A DNA stretch of 64,000 bases from Serpens sp035497915 (GCF_035497915.1 NZ_DATJCS010000017.1:62001-126000); one strand, 5' to 3'. Shown: positions 9,342-21,489, counted from the first letter of the stretch. The notes: a model not told the origin generated them from the letters alone. Translations and numbers: made by a program.

Positions 9342-10439
9342 TTAGAGAACAGCCTTGGGGTAGGAACCCAGCACCTTCAATGCCACCGACTCGTCAGCGA
9401 GCTTCTCCAGCACACCCTTGACCAGCGGGTCCTTGTGGTGGCCGACGAAGTCGATGAAGAACACGTAGGTCCACTTGCCGCTGCGCGACGGGCGGGTCTC
9501 GATGCGCGTGAGGTCGATGCCGTTGGTGTGGAACGGCACCAGCAGCTCATGCAGCGTGCCCGGCTTGTTGCGCATGGAGACGATGATCGAGGTCTTGTCG
9601 TCGCCGGTCGGCGGCACTTCCTGGTTGCCGATGATCAGGAAGCGTGTCGAGTTGTCCGGACGGTCTTCGATCTTTTCGTGCAGCTTGGTCAGGCCGTACA
9701 AGGTAGAGGCCATGTCGCCGGCAATCGCCGCGCTGTTCCACTCGCTCCTGACCCGCTTGGCCGCGTCGGCGTTGCTGGACACCGCCACGCGCTCGACATT
9801 CGGGTAATGGGCGTCCAGCCACTTGCGGCACTGGGCCAGGGACTGGGCGTGGGAATAGATGCGCGAGATCTTGTCGGTCTTGGTGTTTTCGCCGATCAGC
9901 AGGTGATGGTGGATGCGCAGCTCCACCTCGCCACAGATCACCAGGTCGTGTTCGAGGAAGCTGTCCAGCGTGTGGTTGATGGCGCCCTCGGTGGAGTTTT
10001 CCACCGGCACCACACCGAAGTTCACCGCACCGGCGGCCACTTCGCGGAACACTTCGTCGATTGCCGCCATCGGCTGGCTCTTCACCGCCGCGCCGAAGTG
10101 CTTGAGCACCGCGGCGTGGGAGAAGGTGCCTTCCGGGCCCAGGTAGGACACTTTCAGCGGCTGCTCCAGCGCCAGGCAGGACGACATGATTTCGCGGAAC
10201 AGGCGGGCCACTTCCTCGTTGTCCAGCGGCCCCTTGTTCAGCTCCATGATGTGCTTGAGCACCCAGGCTTCACGCTCGGGGCGATAGAACACCACCTCTT
10301 CGCCCGGCTGCAGGCCGGCGGTTTTCACCCGCGCCACATCCTGGGCACACCGCGCGCGCTCGCTGATCAGCTCGAGGATCTTCTCGTCGAGGCTGTCGAT
10401 GCGAACCCGCAGCGCCTTGAGCTGATCGGCGTCGCTCAT
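9342..10439 (-). CDS. pheA: Bifunctional chorismate mutase / prephenate dehydratase (P-protein)
   Basis: A protein of 365 residues with three parts. The N-terminus is an AroQ-type chorismate mutase (about 1-90, starting ALRVRIDSLDEKILELISER). The prephenate dehydratase domain follows (about 95-275, opening VSYLGPEGTFSHAA and including VPVENSTEGAINHTLD). The C-terminus is an ACT regulatory domain (about 285-360) with the phenylalanine-binding motifs NKPGTLHELL and IETRPSR. It converts chorismate to phenylpyruvate and is expected to be inhibited by phenylalanine. The ATG overlaps the serC stop codon by one base (TGATG), so translation is coupled. Confidence 0.97.
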   Translation of the reverse strand: MSDADQLKALRVRIDSLDEKILELISERARCAQDVARVKTAGLQPGEEVVFYRPEREAWVLKHIMELNKGPLDNEEVARLFREIMSSCLALEQPLKVSYLGPEGTFSHAAVLKHFGAAVKSQPMAAIDEVFREVAAGAVNFGVVPVENSTEGAINHTLDSFLEHDLVICGEVELRIHHHLLIGENTKTDKISRIYSHAQSLAQCRKWLDAHYPNVERVAVSSNADAAKRVRSEWNSAAIAGDMASTLYGLTKLHEKIEDRPDNSTRFLIIGNQEVPPTGDDKTSIIVSMRNKPGTLHELLVPFHTNGIDLTRIETRPSRSGKWTYVFFIDFVGHHKDPLVKGVLEKLADESVALKVLGSYPKAVL

Positions 10440-11521
10440 CAGGCGTGCTCCTTCTCGAACTCGGCCATGTAGGCGACCAGTGCCTCGACGGCATCCAGGC
10501 CGGTGGCGTTGTAGATAGAGGCGCGCATGCCGCCCACCGAACGGTGACCCTTGAGGTTGAGCAGGCCACGCGCATCGGCGCCGGCCAGGAAGTCCTTGTC
10601 CAGACGCTCGTCGGCCAGGCGGAACGGCACATTCATCCAGGAGCGCGCGTTGCGGCTCACCGGGTTGCTGTAGAACTCGCTGGCGTCGATGGTGCTGTAC
10701 AGCAGGTCCTGCTTGGCATGGTTGCGGCGGGCCATGGCCTCGATACCGCCCTGCTCCTTCAGCCACTCGAACACCAGGCCGGCCAGGTACCAGGAATAGG
10801 TGGCCGGGGTGTTGTACATGGAGCCGTTGTCGGCGGAGACCTTGTAATTGAGCATGGTCGGGCAGCTGGCGCGCGCCTGGCCGAGCAGATCTTCACGGAC
10901 GATCACCACCACCAGGCCGGACGGGCCGATGTTCTTCTGCGCGCCGGCGTAGATCATGCCGAACTGCGACACGTCGACCGGACGCGAGAGGATGTCCGAG
11001 GACATGTCCACCACCAGCGGCACGTCGCCGGTTTGCGGTACCCAGTCGAACTGCACGCCGCCGATGGTTTCGTTGCTGCAGTAATGCAGGTAGGCGGCGT
11101 CCGGGGTCAGTTGCCAGTCGTTCTGGCCGGGGATGCCGAAGTAGTCCAGCGACTTGCCGCTGGCCGCCACGTTGACGTTGCCGAAGCGGCGCGCTTCCTC
11201 GATGGCCTTCTTCGACCAGATGCCGGTTTCCACGTAGTCGGCGGTGGCGCCTTCGGGCAGCAGGTTCAGCGGAATCTGCGCGAACTGCTGGCTGGCGCCG
11301 CCCTGCATGAACAGCACCTTGTAGTGGTTCGGCACGTTCATCAGCTCGCGCAGGTCCTGCTCGGCCTTCTCGGCGATGGCCACGTATTCGTCGCTGCGGT
11401 GGCTCATTTCCATGACCGACAGGCCCATGCCATGCCAGTCGAGCATCTCGGCCTGGGCGCGCTCCAGGACGGCGGTGGGAAGGGCTGCGGGGCCTGCACA
11501 GAAGTTATGGGCTCGTTTCAC
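10439..11521 (-). CDS. serC: Phosphoserine aminotransferase
   Basis: A PLP enzyme of 360 residues for the second step of serine synthesis, also used for 4-phosphohydroxythreonine in pyridoxal phosphate synthesis. Motifs are NFCAGPAALP at the N-terminus, FMQGGASQQFA, DMSSDILSRP and the PLP lysine in YAGAQKNIGPSG. I chose the GTG at 11519-11521 because the family starts exactly at K-R-A-H-N-F and a GAGAGA ribosome-binding site lies just upstream. A longer frame to 11674 only adds unrelated low-quality sequence. It is second in the gyrA supra-operon. Confidence 0.96.
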   Translation of the reverse strand: MKRAHNFCAGPAALPTAVLERAQAEMLDWHGMGLSVMEMSHRSDEYVAIAEKAEQDLRELMNVPNHYKVLFMQGGASQQFAQIPLNLLPEGATADYVETGIWSKKAIEEARRFGNVNVAASGKSLDYFGIPGQNDWQLTPDAAYLHYCSNETIGGVQFDWVPQTGDVPLVVDMSSDILSRPVDVSQFGMIYAGAQKNIGPSGLVVVIVREDLLGQARASCPTMLNYKVSADNGSMYNTPATYSWYLAGLVFEWLKEQGGIEAMARRNHAKQDLLYSTIDASEFYSNPVSRNARSWMNVPFRLADERLDKDFLAGADARGLLNLKGHRSVGGMRASIYNATGLDAVEALVAYMAEFEKEHA

Positions 11522-11674
11522 GTCGTTCTCTCTCGATTCGCCGCACACCAGGCCACCCGGCGCTGGTGCTGTTCTTGCGAAATCTGGCGCCAGCGCGCCA
11601 GATCCGTCAATTCTTGTCTCCCGGGCCGCGGCCCGGGAACGCGACGGGCGGCACCTGGCCGCCCGTACGTGCAC

Positions 11675-14398
<2,724 letters not shown>

Positions 14399-14534
14399 GG
14401 AAGCCTGGTTCCTTTAGTCAGCAGGGTCCTGCGATAAGCGCGGGATGGTATCACAGCTTGCCGCGCCAGGCTTCAGGACCCAGGCCGCAACTTTCCGTTA
14501 TCCGGCGGTAGGTTGCGTGGCGCCGAGCCGGCAA

Positions 14535-15596
14535 TCAATGCAGGCGCTTGCGACACATCAGCTCGGCCAGCTTCGCGGTATCCGGCCGCTCGATCACGCC
14601 GCGCTCGGTGACGATCACATCGATCAGGTCGGCCGGTGTCACGTCGAAGGCCGGATTGAACACCTCGACCCCCACCGCCGGGTCGAGCACTTCGCTCGCC
14701 GCGTGGTCTTCGAGGGGAATGTCCTCGCCATGCTCCAGGCTCATGTCGATGCACGAGCTGGGCGCCGCCACCATCACGCGCAGGCCGTGGTGCATGGCCA
14801 GCACCGTCAGCGGATAGGTGCCGATGGTGGCCGCCACGTCGCCGTTGGCGGCGATGCGCTCGGCGCCGACGATCAGCCAGCCGATGCGCTCGCTCTTCAT
14901 CAGATGGCCGGCCGCCGCGTCCACACACACGGTGGTCGGCACGCCGTCGCCGTGCAGTTCCCAGGCAGTCAGCCGCGCGCCCTGCAGTCCCGGGCGGCTC
15001 TCGCCCACATAGACCTGCTCGACCAGTTCGCCCAGCCAGCCGGCGCGGATCACGCCCAGCGCGCTGCCGAAGCCGCCGCCGGCCAGGGCGCCGGCGTTGC
15101 CATGGGTCAGCACCGCGCGAATGCCTTCGTCATGCTGGCGCAGCAACTCCAGACCGAACTGGGCGATGGCCAGATTGGCCTCGCGGTCGCTGGCCAGGAT
15201 GGCGCCGGCCTCGACTTCCAGCGCCGGAAGCGGGTCCGCCCCGGGCGATAGCCGGCGCAGGCGGTTACGCAGGCAATCCAGCGCCCAGCCCAGGCCGGCC
15301 GCCGCCGGTTGCGCCTCGCGCAGCAACTGGAAATCCGCCTCCAGCGCCGCTTGCCAGTCGCCGCCGGCGGCCAGCCGCGCCCGCGCGCCGAGCACCAGCC
15401 CGTAGGCCGCCGCAATGCCGATGGCCGCCGCGCCGCGTACCGCCCCATCGCGAATCGCCTCGGCCACGGCGGCGGCGCTGTCCAGCGCCAGCCAGGCTTC
15501 GCGGGCCGGCAGCAGACGCTGGTCCCGCACATGCAGGACGCCCTCGCGCCACTCGAGAGCCTTTACCCGTTCCGCCGCCAGCAATCGCTCACGCAT
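14535..15596 (-). CDS. mtnA: MtnA-like methylthioribose-1-phosphate isomerase homologue, catalytic residues altered
   Basis: A member of the eIF2B-alpha/MtnA family with 353 residues, full length, and in the usual Pseudomonas place between gyrA and mtaD. Family signatures are IRDGAVRGAAAIGIAAAYG, TAWEL, NGDVAATIGTY and the C-terminal FDVTPADLIDVIVTERGVIERP. However, the catalytic cysteine of the THCNAG motif is glycine here (THGNAG, Gly166, codon 15099-15101), and the catalytic aspartate of GADRI is glutamate (GAERI, Glu246, codon 14859-14861). The conserved proline of RGAPAIG is alanine. It may be inactive or repurposed. The inner ATG at 15594-15596 was chosen because the family starts at MRERLLAAERV. 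Confidence 0.85.
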   Translation of the reverse strand: MRERLLAAERVKALEWREGVLHVRDQRLLPAREAWLALDSAAAVAEAIRDGAVRGAAAIGIAAAYGLVLGARARLAAGGDWQAALEADFQLLREAQPAAAGLGWALDCLRNRLRRLSPGADPLPALEVEAGAILASDREANLAIAQFGLELLRQHDEGIRAVLTHGNAGALAGGGFGSALGVIRAGWLGELVEQVYVGESRPGLQGARLTAWELHGDGVPTTVCVDAAAGHLMKSERIGWLIVGAERIAANGDVAATIGTYPLTVLAMHHGLRVMVAAPSSCIDMSLEHGEDIPLEDHAASEVLDPAVGVEVFNPAFDVTPADLIDVIVTERGVIERPDTAKLAELMCRKRLH

Positions 15597-15653
15597 GTCC
15601 ACCGCCCACCCGACACAAAGGGCGCGGATTATACGCACATCGCCGCCGATCCT

Positions 15654-15747
15654 TGTGGGGCCGGCTTTATGCCGGCCAGCGGAAGCGTGGCTGACGCCTC
15701 GGCTACTGACTCACCCCTGTCGGCCGGCATAAAGCCGGCCCCACAGG
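15654..15747. repeat. Inverted REP pair (REPIN-like)
   Basis: A TGTGGGGCCGGCTTTATGCC arm (15654 on, continuing GGCCAGCGG) and its near-perfect inverted partner ending at 15747, separated by about 37 bases. Both arms are the CTTTATG subtype, unlike the mixed pairs elsewhere in the window. It lies between the divergent mtnA and mtaD genes. No separate hairpin follows this copy. Confidence 0.85.
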
Positions 15748-15818
15748 TTGCGCCCCTTCAAAACCCACCCGACGCGGCCGTACACTGCCGGCCCTGCCAC
15801 CGTTTTGTGAACGCCATC

Positions 15819-17159
15819 ATGCCCGCCGCCGCTCCGCTCGACCTCCTCCTGTTGCCTGGTTGGCTGGTTCCGGTCGAGCCGGCCGGCGTGGTGCTGAAGA
15901 ATCACGCGCTGGGCATCCGCGACGGGCGCATCGCCCTGCTCGCCCCGCGTGAACAGGCCCTGCGTCTGGAGGCCCGCGAGGTGCGCGAACTGCCCGGCAT
16001 GCTGCTCGCCCCCGGGCTGGTGAATGCCCACGGCCACGCCGCCATGAGCCTGTTTCGCGGCCTGGCCGACGACCTGCCGCTGCTGCCCTGGCTGCAGGAC
16101 CACATCTGGCCGGCCGAATCGGTTTGGGTGGACGAGGATTTCATCCGCGACGGCAGCGAACTGGCCATCGCCGAGCAGCTCAAGGGCGGCGTCACCTGCT
16201 TTTCCGACATGTACTTCTACCCGCGGGTGACCAGCGAGGTGGCGCACCGCGCCGGCGTGCGCGCGCAGTTCTGCGTGCCGCTGATGAATTTCGCCGTGCC
16301 GGGCGCGCTGGATGCCAGCGACGCGGTGCGCCAGACCCTGCAGCTGTTCGACGAGCTGCGCCATCATCCGCGCCTCTCGGCGGCCTTCGGCCCGCACTCG
16401 CCCTATACGGTGACCGACGAACAGCTGGGCCAGGTCGTGATGCTGGCCGAACAGCTGGACGCCAGCATCCAGATGCACGTGCATGAAACCGAGTTGGAGG
16501 TGCAGCAGAGCCTGACGACCCACGGCGAGCGGCCGCTGGCGCGCCTGCAGCGCCTGGGCCTGCTCGGCCCGCGCTTCCAGGCGGTGCACATGACCCAGGT
16601 GAACGACGAAGACATTCAGCGCCTGGTGGAAAGCAACAGCAGCGTCATCCACTGCCCGGAGTCCAACCTCAAGCTGGCCAGCGGCTTCTGCCCGGTGGAA
16701 CGCCTGTGGCAGGCCGGCGTCAACGTCGCCATCGGCACCGACGGCGCGGCCAGCAACAACGACCTGGACCTGCTCGGCGAAATCCGCACCGCCGCCCTGC
16801 TGGCCAAGGCCGTGCAGCAGGACGCCAGCGCCCTGGACGCCCACCGCGCGCTGCGCATGGCCACCCTGAACGGCGCCCGCGCGCTGGGCCTGGAACAGGA
16901 TTGCGGCTCGCTGGAAGTCGGCAAGTGGGCCGACCTGGCGGCCTTCGACCTCTCCGGCCTGTACCAGCAGCCGGTCTACGACCCGGTGTCGCAGCTGGTC
17001 TACACCGGCGGCCGGCACTGCGTGCGGCATGTCTGGGTCGGCGGCAAGCAGCTGCTCGACGAGGGCCGGCTGACACGCCTCGACGAGGAGCGCCTGCTGG
17101 CGACCACCCGCGCCTGGGGCGCGAAGATCGCCGCCGGACGCGCCGCGCCGCGCGACTGA
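15819..17159 (+). CDS. mtaD: 5-methylthioadenosine / S-adenosylhomocysteine deaminase
   Basis: An amidohydrolase of 446 residues. The metal-binding His-x-His is H71 and H73 in LVNAHGHAAMSLFRG. Further ligands are in QMHVHETELE and in GTDGAASNNDLDLL. In Pseudomonas this enzyme deaminates methylthioadenosine to methylthioinosine, feeding the methionine salvage route that passes through MtnA, the divergent neighbour. The ATG at 15819-15821 was chosen by family start; the frame extends far upstream through the REP pair. The next gene is the convergent AraC regulator 16 bases beyond the stop. Confidence 0.93.
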   Translation: MPAAAPLDLLLLPGWLVPVEPAGVVLKNHALGIRDGRIALLAPREQALRLEAREVRELPGMLLAPGLVNAHGHAAMSLFRGLADDLPLLPWLQDHIWPAESVWVDEDFIRDGSELAIAEQLKGGVTCFSDMYFYPRVTSEVAHRAGVRAQFCVPLMNFAVPGALDASDAVRQTLQLFDELRHHPRLSAAFGPHSPYTVTDEQLGQVVMLAEQLDASIQMHVHETELEVQQSLTTHGERPLARLQRLGLLGPRFQAVHMTQVNDEDIQRLVESNSSVIHCPESNLKLASGFCPVERLWQAGVNVAIGTDGAASNNDLDLLGEIRTAALLAKAVQQDASALDAHRALRMATLNGARALGLEQDCGSLEVGKWADLAAFDLSGLYQQPVYDPVSQLVYTGGRHCVRHVWVGGKQLLDEGRLTRLDEERLLATTRAWGAKIAAGRAAPRD

Positions 17160-17175
17160 ACGCGGCCTGCCACCG

Positions 17176-18192
17176 TCAGCGCTGCCGCTGGCGATACTCC
17201 CCCGGCGTCTGTCCGGTCCACTGCTTGAAGCTGCGGTGGAACGAGCGCGGCTCGCTGAAGCCCAGGTAGCAGGCGATGTCCTGGATCGGCAGCTCGCTGT
17301 GGCGCAGGTAGTGCTCGGCCAGCTCGCGGCGCAGCTGATCGAGGATCGCCTGGTAGCTGGTACCGGCCGCCTGCAGATGGCGCTGCAGGGTGCGCAGGGT
17401 CATGTGGAACCGCGCGGCGACCCGTTCCTTGCGCGGCAGGCCGTCGCTGAGCATCTCGCGCAGCGCCGCGCGGACCCGCAGCGGTAGCGGCTGGTCGTCC
17501 TCCAGGCGGTCGAGCAGACCCAAGGCGTGCGCCTCCAGGGCGCGCAACAGGCCGGCATCGGCCTGGCGCAGCGGCAGACCCAGATACTCCAGCGGGGCCA
17601 GCAATGCGCTGTGCGCCTGCTCGAACAGCACCGGACAGCCGAACACCCGCTCGTAGTCCTCGACCCGGCAGCCCGCCGGCAGCGCATGCTCGAACTGTAC
17701 GCAACTGGGGGAATGCTCCACGCCGGCGATCCAGCGCCCGTAATGCAGCCAGGACGCCAGCACGTTCTCGATCAGGTGTCGGCGCACCGGCTGCTGCGGA
17801 TGCCGGCAGTGCCAGCTCAGGCGCACCTGGCCATCCTGCTGCTCGATGTGACTGGTGCCCATGTCACCGACCAGCCGCTCGTAGGGCAGGATGCGCGCCA
17901 TCGCCTCGCCGAGGGTGGCGCAGTTCATGGTGATGTAGCCGAGCACGCTCCACGAGCCGGGCTGCACGTGGCGCGCCGCATGCAGGCCGAACAGCGGATC
18001 GGCGGACTGCCGCAGCAGGTGTTCGAGCAGGCGCTCGTGCTGTTCGCTGGGCACCCGCTGGCCGTTGTCGGCCAGGCACTCGGCGCTCAGCCCGGCGGCC
18101 TGCCGCGCCGCGGCGCAGTCCAGGCCGAGGGTCTGGGCATGGCTCAGGTACTTGAGCAGGACGGGAACCGCCGTATAGCCGAGTGTCTGCAT
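17176..18192 (-). CDS. AraC-family regulator with arabinose-binding-like sensor domain
   Basis: A complete regulator of 338 residues. The first 200 or so residues match the arabinose-binding-like domain of regulators such as OruR/ArgR-like AraC proteins (TLGYTAVPVLLKYLSHAQTL, then GLHAARHVQPGSWSVLGYI). The last 95 hold the two helix-turn-helix units (RVAARFHMTLRTLQRHLQ and IQDIACYLGFSEPRSFHRSF). It is divergent from the flavoprotein-GlpD-kinase operon across a 116-base gap, the usual place for a dedicated activator. Its likely ligand is therefore a substrate or product of that operon. The ribosome-binding site is weak. Confidence 0.9.
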   Translation of the reverse strand: MQTLGYTAVPVLLKYLSHAQTLGLDCAAARQAAGLSAECLADNGQRVPSEQHERLLEHLLRQSADPLFGLHAARHVQPGSWSVLGYITMNCATLGEAMARILPYERLVGDMGTSHIEQQDGQVRLSWHCRHPQQPVRRHLIENVLASWLHYGRWIAGVEHSPSCVQFEHALPAGCRVEDYERVFGCPVLFEQAHSALLAPLEYLGLPLRQADAGLLRALEAHALGLLDRLEDDQPLPLRVRAALREMLSDGLPRKERVAARFHMTLRTLQRHLQAAGTSYQAILDQLRRELAEHYLRHSELPIQDIACYLGFSEPRSFHRSFKQWTGQTPGEYRQRQR

Positions 18193-18308
18193 GCGAGGGG
18201 TGTTTTTGGCTCGATTGGCGAATGCGCGTGGCCGGATCGGACAGTGACCGCCACGCGCGGCTGGCTAGTATAGGCAGCCGACACGCGGGACCGACAAGGG
18301 GGCAAGGC

Positions 18309-19904
18309 ATGCGGCGCTGGAATGGCTGGGGTGACGAGGGTACCGAGGTACATCTGCCGGAACAGGGCGCGGCCTTTCTCGCCGAACGCCTCGGCCCGAG
18401 CCGGCCGCTGGCCGACGCCAGCCTCGCCGAGGTGCTCGCCCAGGTGCCGCCATCGCGCCTGCCCGAGCACCCGCTGATCACCCGCCAGGCCGAGGCGCGC
18501 GTGCGCCACGCCCGCGGCCAGAGCCTGCCGGACTGGCTGGCCATGCGCTCCGGCAGCTTCGGCGTGTTTCCCGACGCCGTGGCCCTGCCGCAAACCCCGG
18601 CGCAGATTCGCGAACTGCTGGCCTGGGCACGGCAGCGGGACGCCATCGTCATTCCCTACGGCGGCGGCACCTCGGTGGCCGGACACATCAACCCGGCCGC
18701 CTCGGCGCGGCCGGTGCTGACCCTGTCGCTGGAGCGCATGAACCAGTTGCTCGACCTGGACGAGGACAGCCGCATCGCCACCTTCGGCCCCGGCGCCAAC
18801 GGCCCGCAGGTCGAGGCCCAGCTGCGCGCGCGCGGCTACACCCTCGGTCACTTCCCGCAGTCCTGGGAGCTGTCCACCCTCGGCGGCTGGGTGGCCAGCC
18901 GCTCCAGCGGCCAGCAGTCGCTGCGCTACGGACGCATCGAGCAGCTGTTCGCCGGCGGCACCCTGGAAACCTTCGCCGGCAGCCTGGAGATCCCGACCTT
19001 CCCGGCCTCGGCCGCCGGCCCCGATCTGCGCGAGCTGGTGCTAGGCAGCGAGGGCCGCTTCGGGGTCATTTCCGAAGTCAGGGTGCGGGTCAGCCCGCTG
19101 GCCGAGCAGGAGCGCTTCTACGCGGTGTTCCTGCCCGACTGGCCGCGCGCCCTGGCCGGCGTGCGCGCCCTGGCCCAGGCGCGCATCCCGCTGTCGATGC
19201 TGCGTCTGTCCAACCCGACCGAAACCGAAACCCAGTTGGCCCTGGCCGGTCACCCCCGTCAGATCGCCCTGCTGGAGCGCTACCTGGCGCTGCGCGGCGC
19301 CGGCGCCGGCAAGTGCCTGCTGACCTTCGGCGTGACCGGCAATCGCCAGCAGAACGCCCTGTCGCTGCGCCAGACCCGCCGCCTGCTCAGGAACCACGGC
19401 GGGGTGTTCACCGGCACCCTGCTGGGTCGCAAGTGGGCCGAGGGCCGCTTCCGCTTCCCCTACCTGCGCCACGGCCTGTGGGCCGCCGGCTACGCCGTGG
19501 ACACCCTGGAAACCGCCACCGACTGGGGCAACGTCGATGCGCTGCAGCAGGCGGTCGAGCACAGCCTGCGCCACGGGCTGGCCGACCGGGACGAGCGGGT
19601 GCACGTGTTCACCCACCTGTCGCACGTCTACGGCCAGGGTTCGAGCCTCTACACCACCTATGTGTTCCGCCCGGGTGCCGACTATGCCGAGGCCCTGGCG
19701 CGTTGGCAGACCCTCAAGCACGCTGCCAGCCGCACCATCGCCAGCCACGGCGGCACCATCAGCCACCAGCACGGCGTCGGCCGCGACCACGCGCCCTACC
19801 TGGCGGCCGAGAAGGGCGAGCTGGGCCTGGCGGCGCTTAGCGCGCTGGCACGGCATTTCGACCCCGAGCGGCGCCTGGCCCCGGGCGTGCTGCTGGAGGA
19901 CTGA
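18309..19904 (+). CDS. FAD-binding oxidoreductase resembling alkyl-DHAP synthase
   Basis: A VAO-type flavoprotein of 531 residues. The FAD-binding domain shows IPYGGGTSVAGH (about 116-126) and SWELSTLGGWVASRSSGQQS (about 185-204), both very close to alkyl-dihydroxyacetonephosphate synthase. The C-terminus keeps the SHQHGVGRDH motif (485-494), the counterpart of the histidine-rich active-site loop of that enzyme. Glycolate oxidase and D-lactate dehydrogenase are more distant alternatives. The start ATG has a GGGGGCAAGG leader. It is first in a three-gene operon; the GlpD-like gene begins one base after its stop. A TAGTAT element at 18266-18271 could be the -10 box, with no good -35, as expected for an AraC-activated promoter. 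Confidence 0.85.
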   Translation: MRRWNGWGDEGTEVHLPEQGAAFLAERLGPSRPLADASLAEVLAQVPPSRLPEHPLITRQAEARVRHARGQSLPDWLAMRSGSFGVFPDAVALPQTPAQIRELLAWARQRDAIVIPYGGGTSVAGHINPAASARPVLTLSLERMNQLLDLDEDSRIATFGPGANGPQVEAQLRARGYTLGHFPQSWELSTLGGWVASRSSGQQSLRYGRIEQLFAGGTLETFAGSLEIPTFPASAAGPDLRELVLGSEGRFGVISEVRVRVSPLAEQERFYAVFLPDWPRALAGVRALAQARIPLSMLRLSNPTETETQLALAGHPRQIALLERYLALRGAGAGKCLLTFGVTGNRQQNALSLRQTRRLLRNHGGVFTGTLLGRKWAEGRFRFPYLRHGLWAAGYAVDTLETATDWGNVDALQQAVEHSLRHGLADRDERVHVFTHLSHVYGQGSSLYTTYVFRPGADYAEALARWQTLKHAASRTIASHGGTISHQHGVGRDHAPYLAAEKGELGLAALSALARHFDPERRLAPGVLLED

Positions 19905-19905
19905 G

Positions 19906-21489
19906 ATGAGCTGGAACGCCGCCTGGCGCAAAGCGGCGCTGCCTGAGCTGGCGGCCTGCGACTGGGACCTGATCGTGGTCGGCGGCGGCATCACCGGCGC
20001 CGGCATCCTGCGCGAGGCCGCCCGGCGCGGCTGGCGCTGCCTGCTGCTGGAACAGCGCGACTTCGCCTGGGGCACCTCCAGCCGCTCGTCGAAGATGGTG
20101 CACGGTGGCCTGCGCTATCTCGCCAAAGGCCAGTTGTCGCTGACCCGCGACGCGGTGCGCGAACGCCAGCGCCTGCTCGCCGAGGTGCCGGGGCTGGTCG
20201 ATCCGCTGCCCTTCCTGTTCCCGCATTACCGTGGCCGCTTCCCCGGCCCGCGCCTGTTCGGCGGCCTGCTCGGCCTCTACGACGCCCTGGCCGGCCAGCG
20301 CCTGCATGGCTACCACCCGGCCGCCGAGCTGGGCTTCCTGGCGCCCGGCCTGCAGGGCCAGGCACTGCTGGGCGCGACCCGCTTCGGCGACGCCATCACC
20401 GACGATGCGCGTCTGGTGCTGCGTGTGCTGCAGGAGGCGCGCGCCGAGGGCGGCGAGGCGCTCAATGGCCTGCGCGTGGTCGAGCTGCGCCGCGAAGGGG
20501 GCCGGGTGGTCGGCTTGCTCGCCGAGGACCGCGAGAGCGGCCGGCGCTTCAGCCTGCGCAGTCGCATGCTGGCACTGGCCACCGGCGCCTGGAGCGACAC
20601 GTTGCGCCAGCCGCGCGGCGCGGAACGCATCCGCCCGCTGCGTGGCAGCCACCTGCTGCTGCCGGCCTGGCGCCTGCCGGTGGCCCAGGCGATCAGCTTT
20701 CTGCACGCCGGGGACCGCCGCCCGGTGTTCGTCTTCCCCTGGGAGGGCGCCACGGTGATCGGCACCACCGACCTGGATCACGGCGATGCGCTGGAACAGG
20801 AGGCGCGCATCAGCCCCGCGGAAATCGATTACCTGCTCGCCGCCTGCCACCAGGTGCTGCCGGGCGCCGCCATCCGCCACACAGACATCCTCTCCACCTG
20901 GGCCGGCGTGCGTCCGGTGGTCGGCGCCGCCGCGCCTTCGCGCCGGCGGCCTTCCGACGAGAAGCGTGAACACACGCTGTGGAGCGAGCCGGGCTGCGTG
21001 ACCCTGGCCGGCGGCAAGCTCACCACCTTCCGCCTGCTCGCCCTGGAGGTGCTGCGCGCCTGCGCGGCGCAGCGCGGGGAAACCCTCAATGTCAGCGAAG
21101 CGCCGCTGTTCCGCGCCCCGCCCCGCGTCCCCCTGCCCGGCCTGTGCCTGAGCCAGCGCCGCCGCCTGGAGGGGCGCCACGGTCATCGGCTGCCGCGCCT
21201 GGCCGAGTTGCTGGCTGAGCTCGGAAGCGAACGGGTCGGCGCCACGCCCACGCTGTGGGCGGAGCTGGCGCTGGCCTGCGAGGACGAACTGGTGCTGCAC
21301 CTGGATGACCTGCTGCTGCGCCGCACCCGCCTGGGCCTGCTGCTGCCACGCGGCGGCGCCGAGCAGCTGGCGGACATCCGCGCGCTGTGCCAGCCGCGCC
21401 TGGGCTGGAGCGACGCGCGCTGGCTGCGCGAGCTGCGCGACTATCAGCAGTTGTGGCGGACCTGTTACGGGCCGGGAGACCGGCCATGA
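19906..21489 (+). CDS. GlpD-like FAD-dependent glycerol-3-phosphate dehydrogenase
   Basis: A protein of 527 residues. The dinucleotide-binding motif is VVGGGITGAGI (about 24-34). GTSSRSSKMVHGGLRYL is the GlpD signature around the flavin, and RPLRGSHLL and GTTDLDHGD follow. The C-terminal domain holds DELVLHLDDLLLRRTRLGLL. It should oxidise glycerol-3-phosphate, or a substituted form of it, to the dihydroxyacetone phosphate analogue with electrons to quinone. It lies between the alkyl-DHAP-synthase-like gene (1-base gap) and the kinase (ATGA overlap). No glpF, glpK or glpR is nearby, so it is probably a second, specialised GlpD. Confidence 0.88.
   Translation: MSWNAAWRKAALPELAACDWDLIVVGGGITGAGILREAARRGWRCLLLEQRDFAWGTSSRSSKMVHGGLRYLAKGQLSLTRDAVRERQRLLAEVPGLVDPLPFLFPHYRGRFPGPRLFGGLLGLYDALAGQRLHGYHPAAELGFLAPGLQGQALLGATRFGDAITDDARLVLRVLQEARAEGGEALNGLRVVELRREGGRVVGLLAEDRESGRRFSLRSRMLALATGAWSDTLRQPRGAERIRPLRGSHLLLPAWRLPVAQAISFLHAGDRRPVFVFPWEGATVIGTTDLDHGDALEQEARISPAEIDYLLAACHQVLPGAAIRHTDILSTWAGVRPVVGAAAPSRRRPSDEKREHTLWSEPGCVTLAGGKLTTFRLLALEVLRACAAQRGETLNVSEAPLFRAPPRVPLPGLCLSQRRRLEGRHGHRLPRLAELLAELGSERVGATPTLWAELALACEDELVLHLDDLLLRRTRLGLLLPRGGAEQLADIRALCQPRLGWSDARWLRELRDYQQLWRTCYGPGDRP

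Noticed and set aside
11620..11637. The palindrome CCCGGGCCGCGGCCCGGG as a terminator between gyrA and serC
   Set aside because: It has no following T tract on the minus strand, so it is not a standard Rho-independent terminator. It is mentioned under gyrA only.
15654..15747. Inverted repeats as ends of a small insertion sequence or MITE with target duplications
   Set aside because: The element is under 100 bases, with no target-site duplication visible; the pattern matches Pseudomonas REP pairs.
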